From an uncultured Prochlorococcus sp. (GTDB lineage: Bacteria; Cyanobacteriota; Cyanobacteriia; PCC-6307; Cyanobiaceae): a DNA stretch of 64,000 bases. Below, piece after piece: positions 32,026 to 41,343 of the stretch. The DNA lies in the NCBI GenBank assembly GCA_902624085.1, contig CACNWD010000002.1, positions 1 through 64,000 of the forward strand, read 5' to 3'. The position numbers and the translations under genes were made by a program. The notes under the pieces are model-generated. The model made no database searches. It was not told the origin of the DNA and worked only from the letters and a program-made list of their open reading frames with translations. Position 1 is the first letter of the stretch, and each line of letters starts with the position of its first letter.

Positions 32026-33240
32026 TTATTTGACGTTATTGTTGTTAGACTCGGCCCATATTTTATTAGACATACCCCACATATAAATAAAACCTTTAGC
32101 ACTTTCGTGGTCAAAGCTATCATTTTTATTATAAGTAGCTAGATCTTCTCTATACAAGGAATTTTGAATAGATGATCTTCCAATAACAACTGCATTACCT
32201 TTATGCAACCTAATTTTTACCATGCCATTTACTGAATGCTGAGTTGAAGAGATAAACTCATCAAGAGCAGATTTTAATGGACCATACCAAAAACCTTGAT
32301 AAACTAATTGTCCCCACTTCTTATCGACTAAACTTTTAAATTCCAAAACATCTGGATTTAAAGTTAAGCTTTCCATTTCCTTATGAGCTTTAATTAATAA
32401 AAGAAGTCCAGGAGTCTCGTAGATTTCTCTACTTTTTATTCCAACAATCCTATCTTCCATCATATCTAGCCTGCCAAAACCATGTTTACCAGCAATTAAA
32501 TTAGCCCTTTTCATTAATTCCAAATGATTTAATTTTTCTTGATTAATAGACACAGGAAATCCATTAAGAAACTCAATAACAATATCTTCTGACTCTTCTG
32601 GTGCTTCTTTAATAGATGATGTCATTTCAAATATATCTTCACTTGGGGGAGACATAGGATCTTCCAGAACACCTGCCTCAATACTTCTTCCTAATAAATT
32701 AACATCAATAGAGTATGGAGATTTTTTAGAAACTGGCGCAGGTATTCCAAATCTTTCTCCATAATTAATTGCCTCTTCCCTACTCATTTTCCACTCTCTG
32801 GCGGGAGTAATAATTTCTAAATCTGGAGCTAATGCATTTATAGTCAAATCAAATCTAACTTGGTCATTACCTTTGCCTGTACAGCCATGAGCGACTGCAT
32901 CTGCATTGAACTCTCTCGCAATTGCAACTAGATTTTTAGCGATTAAAGGTCTAGCTAAAGCGGTAGAGAGTGGGTACTTATCTCCATATAACGCGTTTGC
33001 TCTAATAGCTGGAAAAGCAAATTCATCAATAAAAGGTTTGAGAAGATCTCCAATTATTGATTTAAATGCACCAGATTGAAGCGCTTTTTGTCTTATATTT
33101 TCTAAATCTTCACCTTGACCCAAATCAGCTACAAATGTAATAACTTCTGATACCCCATATTTTTCTCTGAGATAAGGAATGCAAACACTGGTATCAACCC
33201 CTCCCGAATATGCTAAAACAACTCTCTTTAAATCTTTCAT
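32026..33240 (-). CDS. argG: argininosuccinate synthase
   Basis: Condenses citrulline and aspartate with ATP in arginine synthesis. The 404-residue protein has the N-type PP-loop [10 protein letters not shown] at residues 9-18, the [13 protein letters not shown] block, and [17 protein letters not shown]. Its partner ArgH is encoded at 59556-60935 in the same window but not in an operon with it. Confidence 0.97.
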   Translation of the reverse strand: MKDLKRVVLAYSGGVDTSVCIPYLREKYGVSEVITFVADLGQGEDLENIRQKALQSGAFKSIIGDLLKPFIDEFAFPAIRANALYGDKYPLSTALARPLIAKNLVAIAREFNADAVAHGCTGKGNDQVRFDLTINALAPDLEIITPAREWKMSREEAINYGERFGIPAPVSKKSPYSIDVNLLGRSIEAGVLEDPMSPPSEDIFEMTSSIKEAPEESEDIVIEFLNGFPVSINQEKLNHLELMKRANLIAGKHGFGRLDMMEDRIVGIKSREIYETPGLLLLIKAHKEMESLTLNPDVLEFKSLVDKKWGQLVYQGFWYGPLKSALDEFISSTQHSVNGMVKIRLHKGNAVVIGRSSIQNSLYREDLATYNKNDSFDHESAKGFIYMWGMSNKIWAESNNNNVK

Positions 33241-33266
33241 TTAGTATTCTCCAAAAGAACAAATAA

Positions 33267-33461
33267 TTAATTTTTAAAAACTTTTTTAAAAATTATTATC
33301 ATTGTAACTATCAATGAAGGAGCGAAAACCAATAAAATAACAATCTCATAATTAATTGATAACTGTTCTGAATGCTTCAAGCCATATATTTTAAAGCCCA
33401 GTGACACAGCGATAGAAACAATCCAAATTATGTAATATTTTAAATTTCCTTTATCAAACAA
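33267..33461 (-). CDS. small membrane protein, 64 aa, unknown function
   Basis: A 64-residue ORF with two predicted membrane segments (about residues 9-27 and 38-60) and charged ends (KYY, KKVFKN). I do not recognise a family. It lies upstream of argG on the same strand with a 26-bp gap and starts only 11 bp from the divergent gene at 33473. It fills a space that is otherwise empty, which supports a real gene, but codon evidence is weak at this length. Confidence 0.6.
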   Translation of the reverse strand: MFDKGNLKYYIIWIVSIAVSLGFKIYGLKHSEQLSINYEIVILLVFAPSLIVTMIIIFKKVFKN

Positions 33462-33472
33462 AGATTTTAAAA

Positions 33473-33793
33473 ATGGACAACATGTATTATCTTAATATAA
33501 GAGTAATGAATCCTATGACTTCGGATAAACTTCAAATAAGACTAAATGAAATCGCTGAAATCAATCCGGCCTTAACCTGTTATAGAAGAGATGACGCTGC
33601 ACCAGTTTTACCTCTTCGAGAAGAGCCAGATTTATTATCCTGGCTTGAAGATAGTGGAAGATTAGTAACCGAAGAATCAGGTGAATCCCAAGAAATTAGT
33701 ACAATAGAAGAAGAAGAATTATCAGCTTTAATGGGTGAGAAAGAAGATTATAAAGGTGAAGATGATTTGATAGAAGATGACTGGGAAGAGTAA
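33473..33793 (+). CDS. DUF3134-like conserved cyanobacterial protein
   Basis: A 106-residue acidic protein. The central block NPALTCYRRDDAAPVLPL followed by REEPDLLSWLEDSGRLV resembles the short cyanobacterial DUF3134 family; function unknown. The last 40 residues are almost all Glu/Asp/Ser. Three in-frame ATG codons lie near the start (33473, 33482, 33506), so the true N-terminus may be shorter. Its end overlaps the mraY start by 17 bp, which suggests coupling. Confidence 0.75.
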   Translation: MDNMYYLNIRVMNPMTSDKLQIRLNEIAEINPALTCYRRDDAAPVLPLREEPDLLSWLEDSGRLVTEESGESQEISTIEEEELSALMGEKEDYKGEDDLIEDDWEE

Positions 33794-34838
33794 TATTTTT
33801 AATTACAGCTTATTATTATTAATAATTTCATTTATTACCTTAATAAATTCAATATACATAAATAATCCTTATATTTTTATTGCATATAATTTTTCAATAA
33901 TAGCAGCATTTTTAACAACAAAATATGGCATAAAGTTTATAAAAAAATATAATTTTTTGCAAACAATAAGGACTGAAGGACCAAACTCTCATTTAATTAA
34001 AAAAAACACTCCCACCATGGGTGGTTTATTTATTATTTCTATTTTTTTTTTAATACTTATCAGCGTAAATATTATCTCATTTAAATTTAAATTAGCATTA
34101 TTAATAACAATATTTGGTTTCTTCTCTATAGGTTTTCTTGATGATTATTTAAGTATAAAAAAACAAATAAATTTAGGACTTAAAAGCAAAGAAAAATTAA
34201 TACTTCAAATATTTTTTTCATCACTTTTTGTAATTTTTCTATTTAATAATAATTTAATCAATAATAATTTAATTTTGTTAGATCATTTAACAATTAATTT
34301 GAAAAACTTCATTATCCCAATTTCAATAATAACAATAATTTCTTTAAGTAATTCTGTAAACTTAACTGATGGTCTTGATGGATTAGCAGCTGGATGTAGT
34401 TCAATAGTATTTTGCGGATTAGGAACAGAGATACTTCTAAATGATAATGAAACTTACTTAATCTTTAGCCTTCTTTCATTCTGCATGTCAGGTTTATGTT
34501 TAGGGTTTTTAAAGCACAATAAATATCCAGCAAAAATTTTCATGGGTGATACAGGATCATTAACTATTGGAGCAATTATCGGTATTATTTGTATTGTTAC
34601 AAATAGTTTTTTTACGACATTTATAATTTCTGGAATATTTGTTATCGAAGCGGTATCAGTAATTCTGCAAGTGAGTTACTTCAAAATTACAAAAAAAATA
34701 TTTAGTCAAGGTAAAAGACTTTTTTTAATGACACCTATTCATCATCATTTTGAATTACAAGGTATTAGAGAAGAAAAAATAGTAGAAATATTTTGGTTAA
34801 TTAACATTATTCTAATAATTTTTAGTATAGTCATGTAA
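33777..34838 (+). CDS. mraY: phospho-N-acetylmuramoyl-pentapeptide-transferase
   Basis: Makes lipid I by moving phospho-MurNAc-pentapeptide to undecaprenyl phosphate. The 353-residue protein has about ten membrane segments and the family motifs TMGG, GFLDDYLSIKK, NLTDGLDGLA, FMGDTGSL and the MraY-specific TPIHHHFEL, which excludes WecA. It is not within a dcw/mur cluster. The start overlaps the DUF3134-like gene, and the next gene begins right after its stop. Confidence 0.95.
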   Translation: MTGKSNIFNYSLLLLIISFITLINSIYINNPYIFIAYNFSIIAAFLTTKYGIKFIKKYNFLQTIRTEGPNSHLIKKNTPTMGGLFIISIFFLILISVNIISFKFKLALLITIFGFFSIGFLDDYLSIKKQINLGLKSKEKLILQIFFSSLFVIFLFNNNLINNNLILLDHLTINLKNFIIPISIITIISLSNSVNLTDGLDGLAAGCSSIVFCGLGTEILLNDNETYLIFSLLSFCMSGLCLGFLKHNKYPAKIFMGDTGSLTIGAIIGIICIVTNSFFTTFIISGIFVIEAVSVILQVSYFKITKKIFSQGKRLFLMTPIHHHFELQGIREEKIVEIFWLINIILIIFSIVM

Positions 34839-35114
34839 ATGATTGTTCAATCAATGAGCTTTTTTACATGGAAAGATAAAGGTTTAACAAGTGATTGTGC
34901 GAGCCTTGATGCAATGGCCTCAAGATTTGAGGAGACTGCTAATTTAATGAAAAAACTTTCAAAAAAAGGTTTTAAATTAAAAAAATATAAAAAAAATCAA
35001 CTTATCATCCACTCAGATCCAGACATTTTTGATGAATGGGGTTTTATTAGTGAAGAACGTCCATTCAAACAACTAAGTTTAATTCCAGAAGATGACAACA
35101 AATTTAACTTGTGA
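34839..35114 (+). CDS. small conserved hypothetical protein, 91 aa
   Basis: Starts at the base after the mraY stop, so it is probably in the same transcript. The 91-residue product is soluble, with a helical CASLDAMASRFEETANLMKK segment and a C-terminal DIFDEWGFISEE and LSLIPED block that looks like a conserved motif. No function known to me. An ATG at 34854 is an alternative start. Its last 118 bp overlap the 3' end of the convergent sucrose-phosphate synthase gene. Confidence 0.75.
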   Translation: MIVQSMSFFTWKDKGLTSDCASLDAMASRFEETANLMKKLSKKGFKLKKYKKNQLIIHSDPDIFDEWGFISEERPFKQLSLIPEDDNKFNL

Positions 35115-36445
35115 TCTTGCTGACACATATTAAATAGGTAGTATCTAACATGATTGTTCCAACTAAAGTGCCTACTAACAGCCTCTATTCCATTTCTGCT
35201 CCATAGCCTCCATTGACTTTTACTTGATATTGCTTTTTCAAGTGTATATTTAAATGTATTTAAATCAGTTACATCAGCTAATAAACCATTATCACATTTT
35301 AAATTAATTTCTTGAGGACCTCCATCATTTGTTGCAACCATGGGCAATCCACAAGAGGCAGCCTCTAACAAAGTCAATCCAAACGGTTCCGTTAATGCAG
35401 GATTAACAAAAATACCTCTCCTGCTTGCAGCCCATCGATAAATTGATGGTATTTGATTGGGTGTATGTTTTTTAGGATAAGCTACTTTTCCATATAAATT
35501 ATATCTATCAATAATTTCAAAAATTTGTTGAAAAACATCTTTTTGCTGAGAATCCATTTTAGATAAATTATCTCTACATCCCAAAACAAGAATTAAATTA
35601 TTGTTCTTTTTTAATTTATCTGAGCGTCCAAAAGCTTCAACAAGAGAAGGAACATTTTTGCGCCTTACTGCTCTAGAGATTGCTAGAAGTGGAGGCTTAA
35701 AAGAATTAGTCAAAAAAGGATTCATCATATTATCAATATCACTTGTTTCCGTTGTTGAATTAATATGATGAAACTTTTTATAATCAACACCTGGGCAAAT
35801 CACTCTTACTTTTTGAGATTCAAAAGATTTATAAGCAGAATATTGATAAATAGACTCTTGTTTAGTACTGGTAACTATCATATCAGCCTCTTTTAATGCC
35901 TCTTCTTCCGCCGATATTCTTTTAGAAATACAATATGATTTTTCTATTTGACTCTGAGTTAAGCCTGCATCTAAAAGTCTTCTTTTCTTTTCTCTCCCTA
36001 ACGAATGAGCAGTAAAGACTAAAGGTACTCTTAGACTCCTACTCAAACGAACACCTACATAACCTGCATCAGCGTAATGTGCATGAATCCAATCAGGCTT
36101 ATTCTCTGGCTTTTCATAAAATTTAGATAATTTATTAATAAGTTCTTCTAAGAAAGGCCACAATAACTCTTTTCTCAAATATTTTTGCGGCCCAAATTCA
36201 AATCTCAAGATTCTCGCGCCCAATTCTATAAATTCTCTCTCCTTGGAATATTGATCATTTACTCTTTTATCTTTTATCAGCCTAGTTACTAAATCTACTT
36301 GTTCAACTTCAGATGTATTAGCTAAACTTTTTACTAATTCAAGAACATATTGTGTTTGTCCCCCAGTATCTGGATCACGACCTAGCTCTAAATCGTTAGA
36401 ACGTATCAAACCATGCAGATGAAGATGTAAAATTTTCAAACCCAA
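34997..36445 (-). CDS. sps: sucrose-phosphate synthase, glycosyltransferase domain only
   Basis: GT4-family enzyme making sucrose 6-phosphate from UDP-glucose and fructose 6-phosphate, for osmoprotection. The TTG start gives GLKILHLHLHGLIRSNDLEL, the standard SPS N-terminus, with an in-frame stop just before it and no upstream ATG. Later blocks include GGQTQYVLE, AHYADAGYVG, FTAHSLGREK, and PALTEPFGLTLLEAASCGLP. The glycosyltransferase domain ends near residue 443. No HAD-type sucrose-phosphatase domain follows, unlike longer cyanobacterial SPS. Residues 444-482 are encoded antisense to the convergent gene. Confidence 0.88.
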   Translation of the reverse strand: MGLKILHLHLHGLIRSNDLELGRDPDTGGQTQYVLELVKSLANTSEVEQVDLVTRLIKDKRVNDQYSKEREFIELGARILRFEFGPQKYLRKELLWPFLEELINKLSKFYEKPENKPDWIHAHYADAGYVGVRLSRSLRVPLVFTAHSLGREKKRRLLDAGLTQSQIEKSYCISKRISAEEEALKEADMIVTSTKQESIYQYSAYKSFESQKVRVICPGVDYKKFHHINSTTETSDIDNMMNPFLTNSFKPPLLAISRAVRRKNVPSLVEAFGRSDKLKKNNNLILVLGCRDNLSKMDSQQKDVFQQIFEIIDRYNLYGKVAYPKKHTPNQIPSIYRWAASRRGIFVNPALTEPFGLTLLEAASCGLPMVATNDGGPQEINLKCDNGLLADVTDLNTFKYTLEKAISSKSQWRLWSRNGIEAVSRHFSWNNHVRYYLFNMCQQDHKLNLLSSSGIKLSCLNGRSSLIKPHSSKMSGSEWMIS

Positions 36446-36615
36446 TTACATAACTCCATGTCTGGTATTAATTAATAAGCTATTTATTTAATTCAAATCT
36501 TAAGAAAGGGTTATGTTTTTGAATGATAATTCAAAAAATATACATGAATACTCAGTTATAGCAATAGTTCTTATAATTTTTTAAATTAAAAATAATGAAT
36601 CAAATTATTAATAAT

Positions 36616-36643
36616 ACAAAGAAATACAACAAATATTCTTTGT
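36616..36643 (-). terminator. inverted repeat just past the uvrA stop
   Basis: ACAAAGAA (36616-36623) and TTCTTTGT (36636-36643) form a perfect 8-bp stem one base after the uvrA stop codon. On the minus strand it is followed by AT-rich sequence but not a clean T run, so termination strength is uncertain. The rest of the gap up to 36445 shows only AT-rich DNA. Confidence 0.35.
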
Positions 36644-36644
36644 T

Positions 36645-39539
36645 TTAATGCAATACCTCTTTTAAATATTTAGCAGTATAACTTGTTGGATGCTTAGACA
36701 CTTCCTCTGGAGTTCCTTGTGCAATTATTGATCCACCTTTATCTCCCCCTTCTGGTCCTAAATCAATTATCCAATCAGAGCAACGTATGACATCTAAATT
36801 ATGCTCAATAACAATGACTGAATTACCTTTGTCCACAAGTCTCTGAATAACATCCATTAATTTATGAACATCATAAAAACTTAGTCCTGTAGTTGGTTCA
36901 TCAATCAAATAAAGTGTTTTACCAGTTGCTCGTTTAGATAATTCAGTCGCTAATTTAACTCTCTGAGCCTCTCCCCCAGATAACGTGGGTGCTGGTTGAC
37001 CTAGCTTTACATATCCGAGACCTACATCAACCAATGTTGTTAGCCTTTCAGAAGCCTGAGGGATTGCTGAAAAAGCTTCTGCAGCTTGCTCAACAGTCAT
37101 TTCTAAAACATCTGAGATAGTGAAACCTTTATATTTAACTTGAAGAGTCTCTCTATTAAACCTTGCGCCTTTACAAACATCGCACTGAACATATACATCA
37201 GGTAAAAAATTCATTTCGATAATATTTACACCTTGTCCACGACAAGCCTCACACCTCCCGCCTTTAACATTAAAACTAAACTGACCTGCTTGATAACCTC
37301 TGGCCTTTGCCTCAATAGAAGCAGCAAATACTTGTCGAATAGGATCAAATGCTCCCGTATAAGTCGCTGGATTTGATCGAGGTGTTCTACCAATAGGCGA
37401 TTGATCTATTACGATTACTTTATCTATAGCTTTTATGCCTTTAAGCTCCTTGAGTCCTTTTGGAAATGGGACTTTTAAACCAAGTGAGTGACTTAAAGCT
37501 GGGTGTAATAATTCATTAATTAAAGTACTTTTTCCACTTCCACTGACTCCAGTTATTGAAACAAGTCTTCCTAATGGAAATTCTATTGAAATATCTTTAA
37601 GATTATTTTTATTACAATTATTGAGAATTAAACTCTTTTTTACAGATGAGCGTCTCTCTTTTGGTGTTGGGATGGTTTTTCTTCCACTTAAATAAGCTCC
37701 TGTTAAAGAGTTTTTAGCTTTAACGACATCATCAAAAGAGCCTTTTGCAACTATCTCTCCTCCATAAACACCTGCTCCTGGACCAATATCTACAATATAG
37801 TCAGCAGCTCTCATAGTATCTTCATCATGTTCAACAACTACTAATGTATTTCCTAAATCTCTAAGTTTCTTTAAAGTTTCTAATAACCTATCATTATCTC
37901 TTTGATGAAGGCCAATGCTTGGTTCATCAAGAACATACAAAACACCAGTTAATCCTGCACCTATTTGAGTGGCTAACCTTATTCTCTGAGCTTCACCACC
38001 AGAGAGAGTCATCGCCGGTCTATCAAGAGTTAAATAATCTAATCCAACATCTATCAAAAACTTTAATCTTAATCTTATTTCTTTAAGGACTAACTCTCCT
38101 ATCTGCTTTTGTCTTTCTGATAAAATAACTTTTTTATCATTACTTAATCCCATAATTCTTTCAATATGTTTTAACGTATCAAAAACACTTATGGAAGTTA
38201 AATCAGTAATAGCATAAGGTCCAACTTTGACGGCTAATGCTTCAGGTCGTAATCTTTTACCAGCACAAGTTTTACAAGGTACTAACTCTAAATATTTTTC
38301 TAACTTTTGTTTTAGTGACTCACCATTAGTCTCCTGCAACTGTCGTTCTAAAATATTTAAAATCCCTTCGAATGGTCTTTCAAAACCTGAAGAAGTATTG
38401 AATCTACTATCAGCCTGAATAAGTATTGGTTTATCAGAACCAAGCAATAAAACTTTTTGCTGAAGCTCAGTTAGCTTATTCCAAGGAGTTTTTAATTCAA
38501 AACCATAAGCTTGGCCAACAGAATATAATAATGAAAAATAATAAGTATTATCTTTCTCGCTCCAAGGGGCAACTGCTGCATAAACAGGCAGCGAAGGTTC
38601 TGGGATAACTCTTTCAAAAGTAAATTTTTTCAAAAACCCAATGCCGTGGCAATCTTGACAAGCTCCATAAGGACTATTAAAAGAAAATAACCTAGGTGAT
38701 AACTCTTCAACTATTGAGCCATGTTCAGGACATGCAAAATTTTCTGAATATAATCTTTCTCTCGTTAAATTAGGTGGTAATTGTTCTCCTTTCTTTGGAA
38801 CAACCTCAATAATAGTTAAACCATCTCCACGCTTCAAAGAAGTTCTTAATGAATCATTAAGCCTTTCTTGAATACCCTCCCTCGCAATAAGTCTATCAAC
38901 TACAACTTCTATGTTATGTATTTGATTTTTATCTAATTCAATGCTATCTGATAATTCCCTTACTTCCCCATTAATTCTTACTCTCGCAAAACCTTCAGAA
39001 GCTAAACCAGCAATTAATTTTGAATGAGTTCCCTTTTTTCCTCTAACGACCGGCGATAGTATCTGATATCTAGTTCCTTCTGGTAAAAGGAGAATTTGAT
39101 CAACCATTTCATCAATAGTCTGAGGGCTGATTTTTCTATTACAATGAGGACAATGAGGCTCGCCTGCTCTTCCAAATAAAAGTCTCAAATAATCCTGTAT
39201 TTCAGTTACAGTTCCTACGGTAGATCGAGGGTTGTGGCTAGTGGACTTTTGATCAATAGATATTGCAGGAGAAAGACCTTCAATATTATCAACATCAGGC
39301 TTATCAACTTGTCCTAAAAATTGTCTCGCATAAGCCGAGAGACTTTCTACATACCTCCTTTGACCTTCAGCAAATATAGTATCGAAAGCTAATGAACTCT
39401 TACCACTACCACTTACGCCAGTAAAAACAATGAACTTATTTCTAGGTAGAGAAAGATCTAAATTTTTTAAATTATGTTGCCTTGCTCCCCTTATAGTAAT
39501 TAAATTTTCATCTGCTAAGTTATTATTTTTACGTACCAT
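36645..39539 (-). CDS. uvrA: excinuclease ABC subunit A
   Basis: Damage-recognition ATPase of nucleotide excision repair. The 964-residue protein has two ABC ATPase modules: Walker A GVSGSGKSSLAFDT near residue 40 and GVSGSGKSTLINE near residue 660, each with signature LSGGEAQR and a following Asp/Glu block. Zinc cysteines occur as CPHC near residue 132, CPEHG and CQDCHG near 270-300, CKTC near 420 and CEACRG/CDVC near 760-790. It lies downstream of recN on the same strand (53-bp gap), giving a DNA-repair pair. Confidence 0.97.
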   Translation of the reverse strand: MVRKNNNLADENLITIRGARQHNLKNLDLSLPRNKFIVFTGVSGSGKSSLAFDTIFAEGQRRYVESLSAYARQFLGQVDKPDVDNIEGLSPAISIDQKSTSHNPRSTVGTVTEIQDYLRLLFGRAGEPHCPHCNRKISPQTIDEMVDQILLLPEGTRYQILSPVVRGKKGTHSKLIAGLASEGFARVRINGEVRELSDSIELDKNQIHNIEVVVDRLIAREGIQERLNDSLRTSLKRGDGLTIIEVVPKKGEQLPPNLTRERLYSENFACPEHGSIVEELSPRLFSFNSPYGACQDCHGIGFLKKFTFERVIPEPSLPVYAAVAPWSEKDNTYYFSLLYSVGQAYGFELKTPWNKLTELQQKVLLLGSDKPILIQADSRFNTSSGFERPFEGILNILERQLQETNGESLKQKLEKYLELVPCKTCAGKRLRPEALAVKVGPYAITDLTSISVFDTLKHIERIMGLSNDKKVILSERQKQIGELVLKEIRLRLKFLIDVGLDYLTLDRPAMTLSGGEAQRIRLATQIGAGLTGVLYVLDEPSIGLHQRDNDRLLETLKKLRDLGNTLVVVEHDEDTMRAADYIVDIGPGAGVYGGEIVAKGSFDDVVKAKNSLTGAYLSGRKTIPTPKERRSSVKKSLILNNCNKNNLKDISIEFPLGRLVSITGVSGSGKSTLINELLHPALSHSLGLKVPFPKGLKELKGIKAIDKVIVIDQSPIGRTPRSNPATYTGAFDPIRQVFAASIEAKARGYQAGQFSFNVKGGRCEACRGQGVNIIEMNFLPDVYVQCDVCKGARFNRETLQVKYKGFTISDVLEMTVEQAAEAFSAIPQASERLTTLVDVGLGYVKLGQPAPTLSGGEAQRVKLATELSKRATGKTLYLIDEPTTGLSFYDVHKLMDVIQRLVDKGNSVIVIEHNLDVIRCSDWIIDLGPEGGDKGGSIIAQGTPEEVSKHPTSYTAKYLKEVLH

Positions 39540-39592
39540 TTAAAACCCATATTAATATTAATTAGTTATTTATTATAGTAAAATTTTTTATT

Positions 39593-41272
39593 TTAAGCGG
39601 CTGCTTTATTTAATAATGTTAAAGCATAATTACTTGCTTCCTTAAAACCTCCACCTATTAACTCTGCTATTTCATTCTGCTTATCTTTTATGGTTATTAG
39701 CTTTTTCAAAGAAGTTGATGTATAACCGTTACAAATAGTTTTCTGTACTTTATAGTGACTATCTGCAGAAGAAGCCAAAAGAGGATGATGCGTAATACAT
39801 AAAATTTGCTGATTTAAAGCAATTTTTTTAATTAAATTAACTGTAGACAAAAGAGATTGACCACTAAGACCATTGTCAATTTCATCAAGAAATATTGTAT
39901 TTGTAATTTTTGATAAATTAAATTTTAAAGCTAATAAAAATCTTGACATCTCACCTCCAGAAATAACACTTGATATTGGAGCTAATTTTTGATCAGGATT
40001 TGCAGAAAATAAAAATTGTATAAAATCCGAACCATGAGATGAAGGTTCTATTTTTTTGATATTAATAGCAAAATTAGCATTACTCAGCCCTAATTCTTTT
40101 AGAGTAATAGAAACTAATTCTTCTAATCTAGCAGCAACTTGATTCCTTTCGAAAGATTGTTCATTTAGTAATTTTTGAAACTTACTATTTAAATAACTTA
40201 GCTCATTTTTTAAAGTATTTATCTCTTCATTACTACGATCTAAAGAAGGTAATTTTCTTAATTCATCTCTTTTACGAATAAGTGATGGCAATTCGAGAGA
40301 AAAAGTTTTTTCAAGATTTTGCAATTTAAATAATCTAGCCTGCACTTCTTCTAAATTATCTTCTTCGTTTTCAATTGATTCAAGATAGGTTGTTATAGAG
40401 AAAACGACTTCCTCAATTTGAATTTGAGAATTTATTAATTTATCAGATAAATTTTGGATTGATTGATCATACTTTGTAAGCCTATTTAAGTTTTTAATAG
40501 ATTCAGATATAAAACTATTTGCACAATTATTTTCATTTCTTAAATCACATAAAAAGGACGAGATCAGATTTAACTTATTTTTAAGTTCATAATTATTGGA
40601 TAACATTAGTTGTTTTTTCTTTAATAAAATTATTTCATCTTCATTAACAAGATTTGATTCTTCAAGTATTTGTAAGATTTTTGTGTTTGCAAAATAATTC
40701 TCTTTATTTTTTTCTATTAATTGAGACTTATACTTTATATTTTCTCTTAAATTATTTAATTCTTTATAAGTTTCCTGGATCTTAATTTTTAAATCTCTTA
40801 ATTTTTTAGAGCCAGTCTCATCTAGAATATTTCTTAAATAAGCTTGAGAATTAAATAAAAAAGTATCATTTTGCCCAGCAAAATCTATTAATAAAGATCC
40901 TAACTCTGATAAAAAACTTTTTTTAACGACCTTTTTATTTATAGTAAATTTTGAAACTATTTTAGAATCTTTTATATAAGAATTTCTGGAAATTATTAAT
41001 TTATTAGTTGAGATAAATTGATTGTTATACAGAAGAAAATTTCTAACAATAGGTGTAATTTCAAATATTCCCTCAATTAAACATTCATTTTTTCCTGGAC
41101 GAATTAAATGATTTAGCGGTATATTAGTTCCACCAAACAAAGAATTTAAAGAATCTAAAATCAAAGATTTACCTGACCCTGATTCCCCTGTAAAAACATT
41201 CAAACCTTTTTTGAAATTAATTTCTATAATTTCAATTAAGGCCAAATTATGTAATTTTAATTTTTTTAACAC
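39593..41272 (-). CDS. recN: DNA repair protein RecN
   Basis: SMC-like ATPase of double-strand break repair. The 559-residue protein has Walker A GESGSGKSLILDSL near residue 32, a long central coiled-coil rich in Lys/Asn/Leu (about 160-370), and the C-terminal ATPase half with SSVISGGEMSRFLLALK and FLDEIDNGLSG. The start is GTG at 41272, which begins directly with the LKLHNLALIE strand typical of RecN. It is divergent from the ABC1 kinase with a 71-bp gap. Confidence 0.95.
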   Translation of the reverse strand: MLKKLKLHNLALIEIIEINFKKGLNVFTGESGSGKSLILDSLNSLFGGTNIPLNHLIRPGKNECLIEGIFEITPIVRNFLLYNNQFISTNKLIISRNSYIKDSKIVSKFTINKKVVKKSFLSELGSLLIDFAGQNDTFLFNSQAYLRNILDETGSKKLRDLKIKIQETYKELNNLRENIKYKSQLIEKNKENYFANTKILQILEESNLVNEDEIILLKKKQLMLSNNYELKNKLNLISSFLCDLRNENNCANSFISESIKNLNRLTKYDQSIQNLSDKLINSQIQIEEVVFSITTYLESIENEEDNLEEVQARLFKLQNLEKTFSLELPSLIRKRDELRKLPSLDRSNEEINTLKNELSYLNSKFQKLLNEQSFERNQVAARLEELVSITLKELGLSNANFAINIKKIEPSSHGSDFIQFLFSANPDQKLAPISSVISGGEMSRFLLALKFNLSKITNTIFLDEIDNGLSGQSLLSTVNLIKKIALNQQILCITHHPLLASSADSHYKVQKTICNGYTSTSLKKLITIKDKQNEIAELIGGGFKEASNYALTLLNKAAA

Positions 41273-41343
41273 AGTGAACTATCTCTTAAACAAAAAAATA
41301 ACCTCTTTTCTAACAATTTAAAAGGTATTTAAAATATAAAGTT

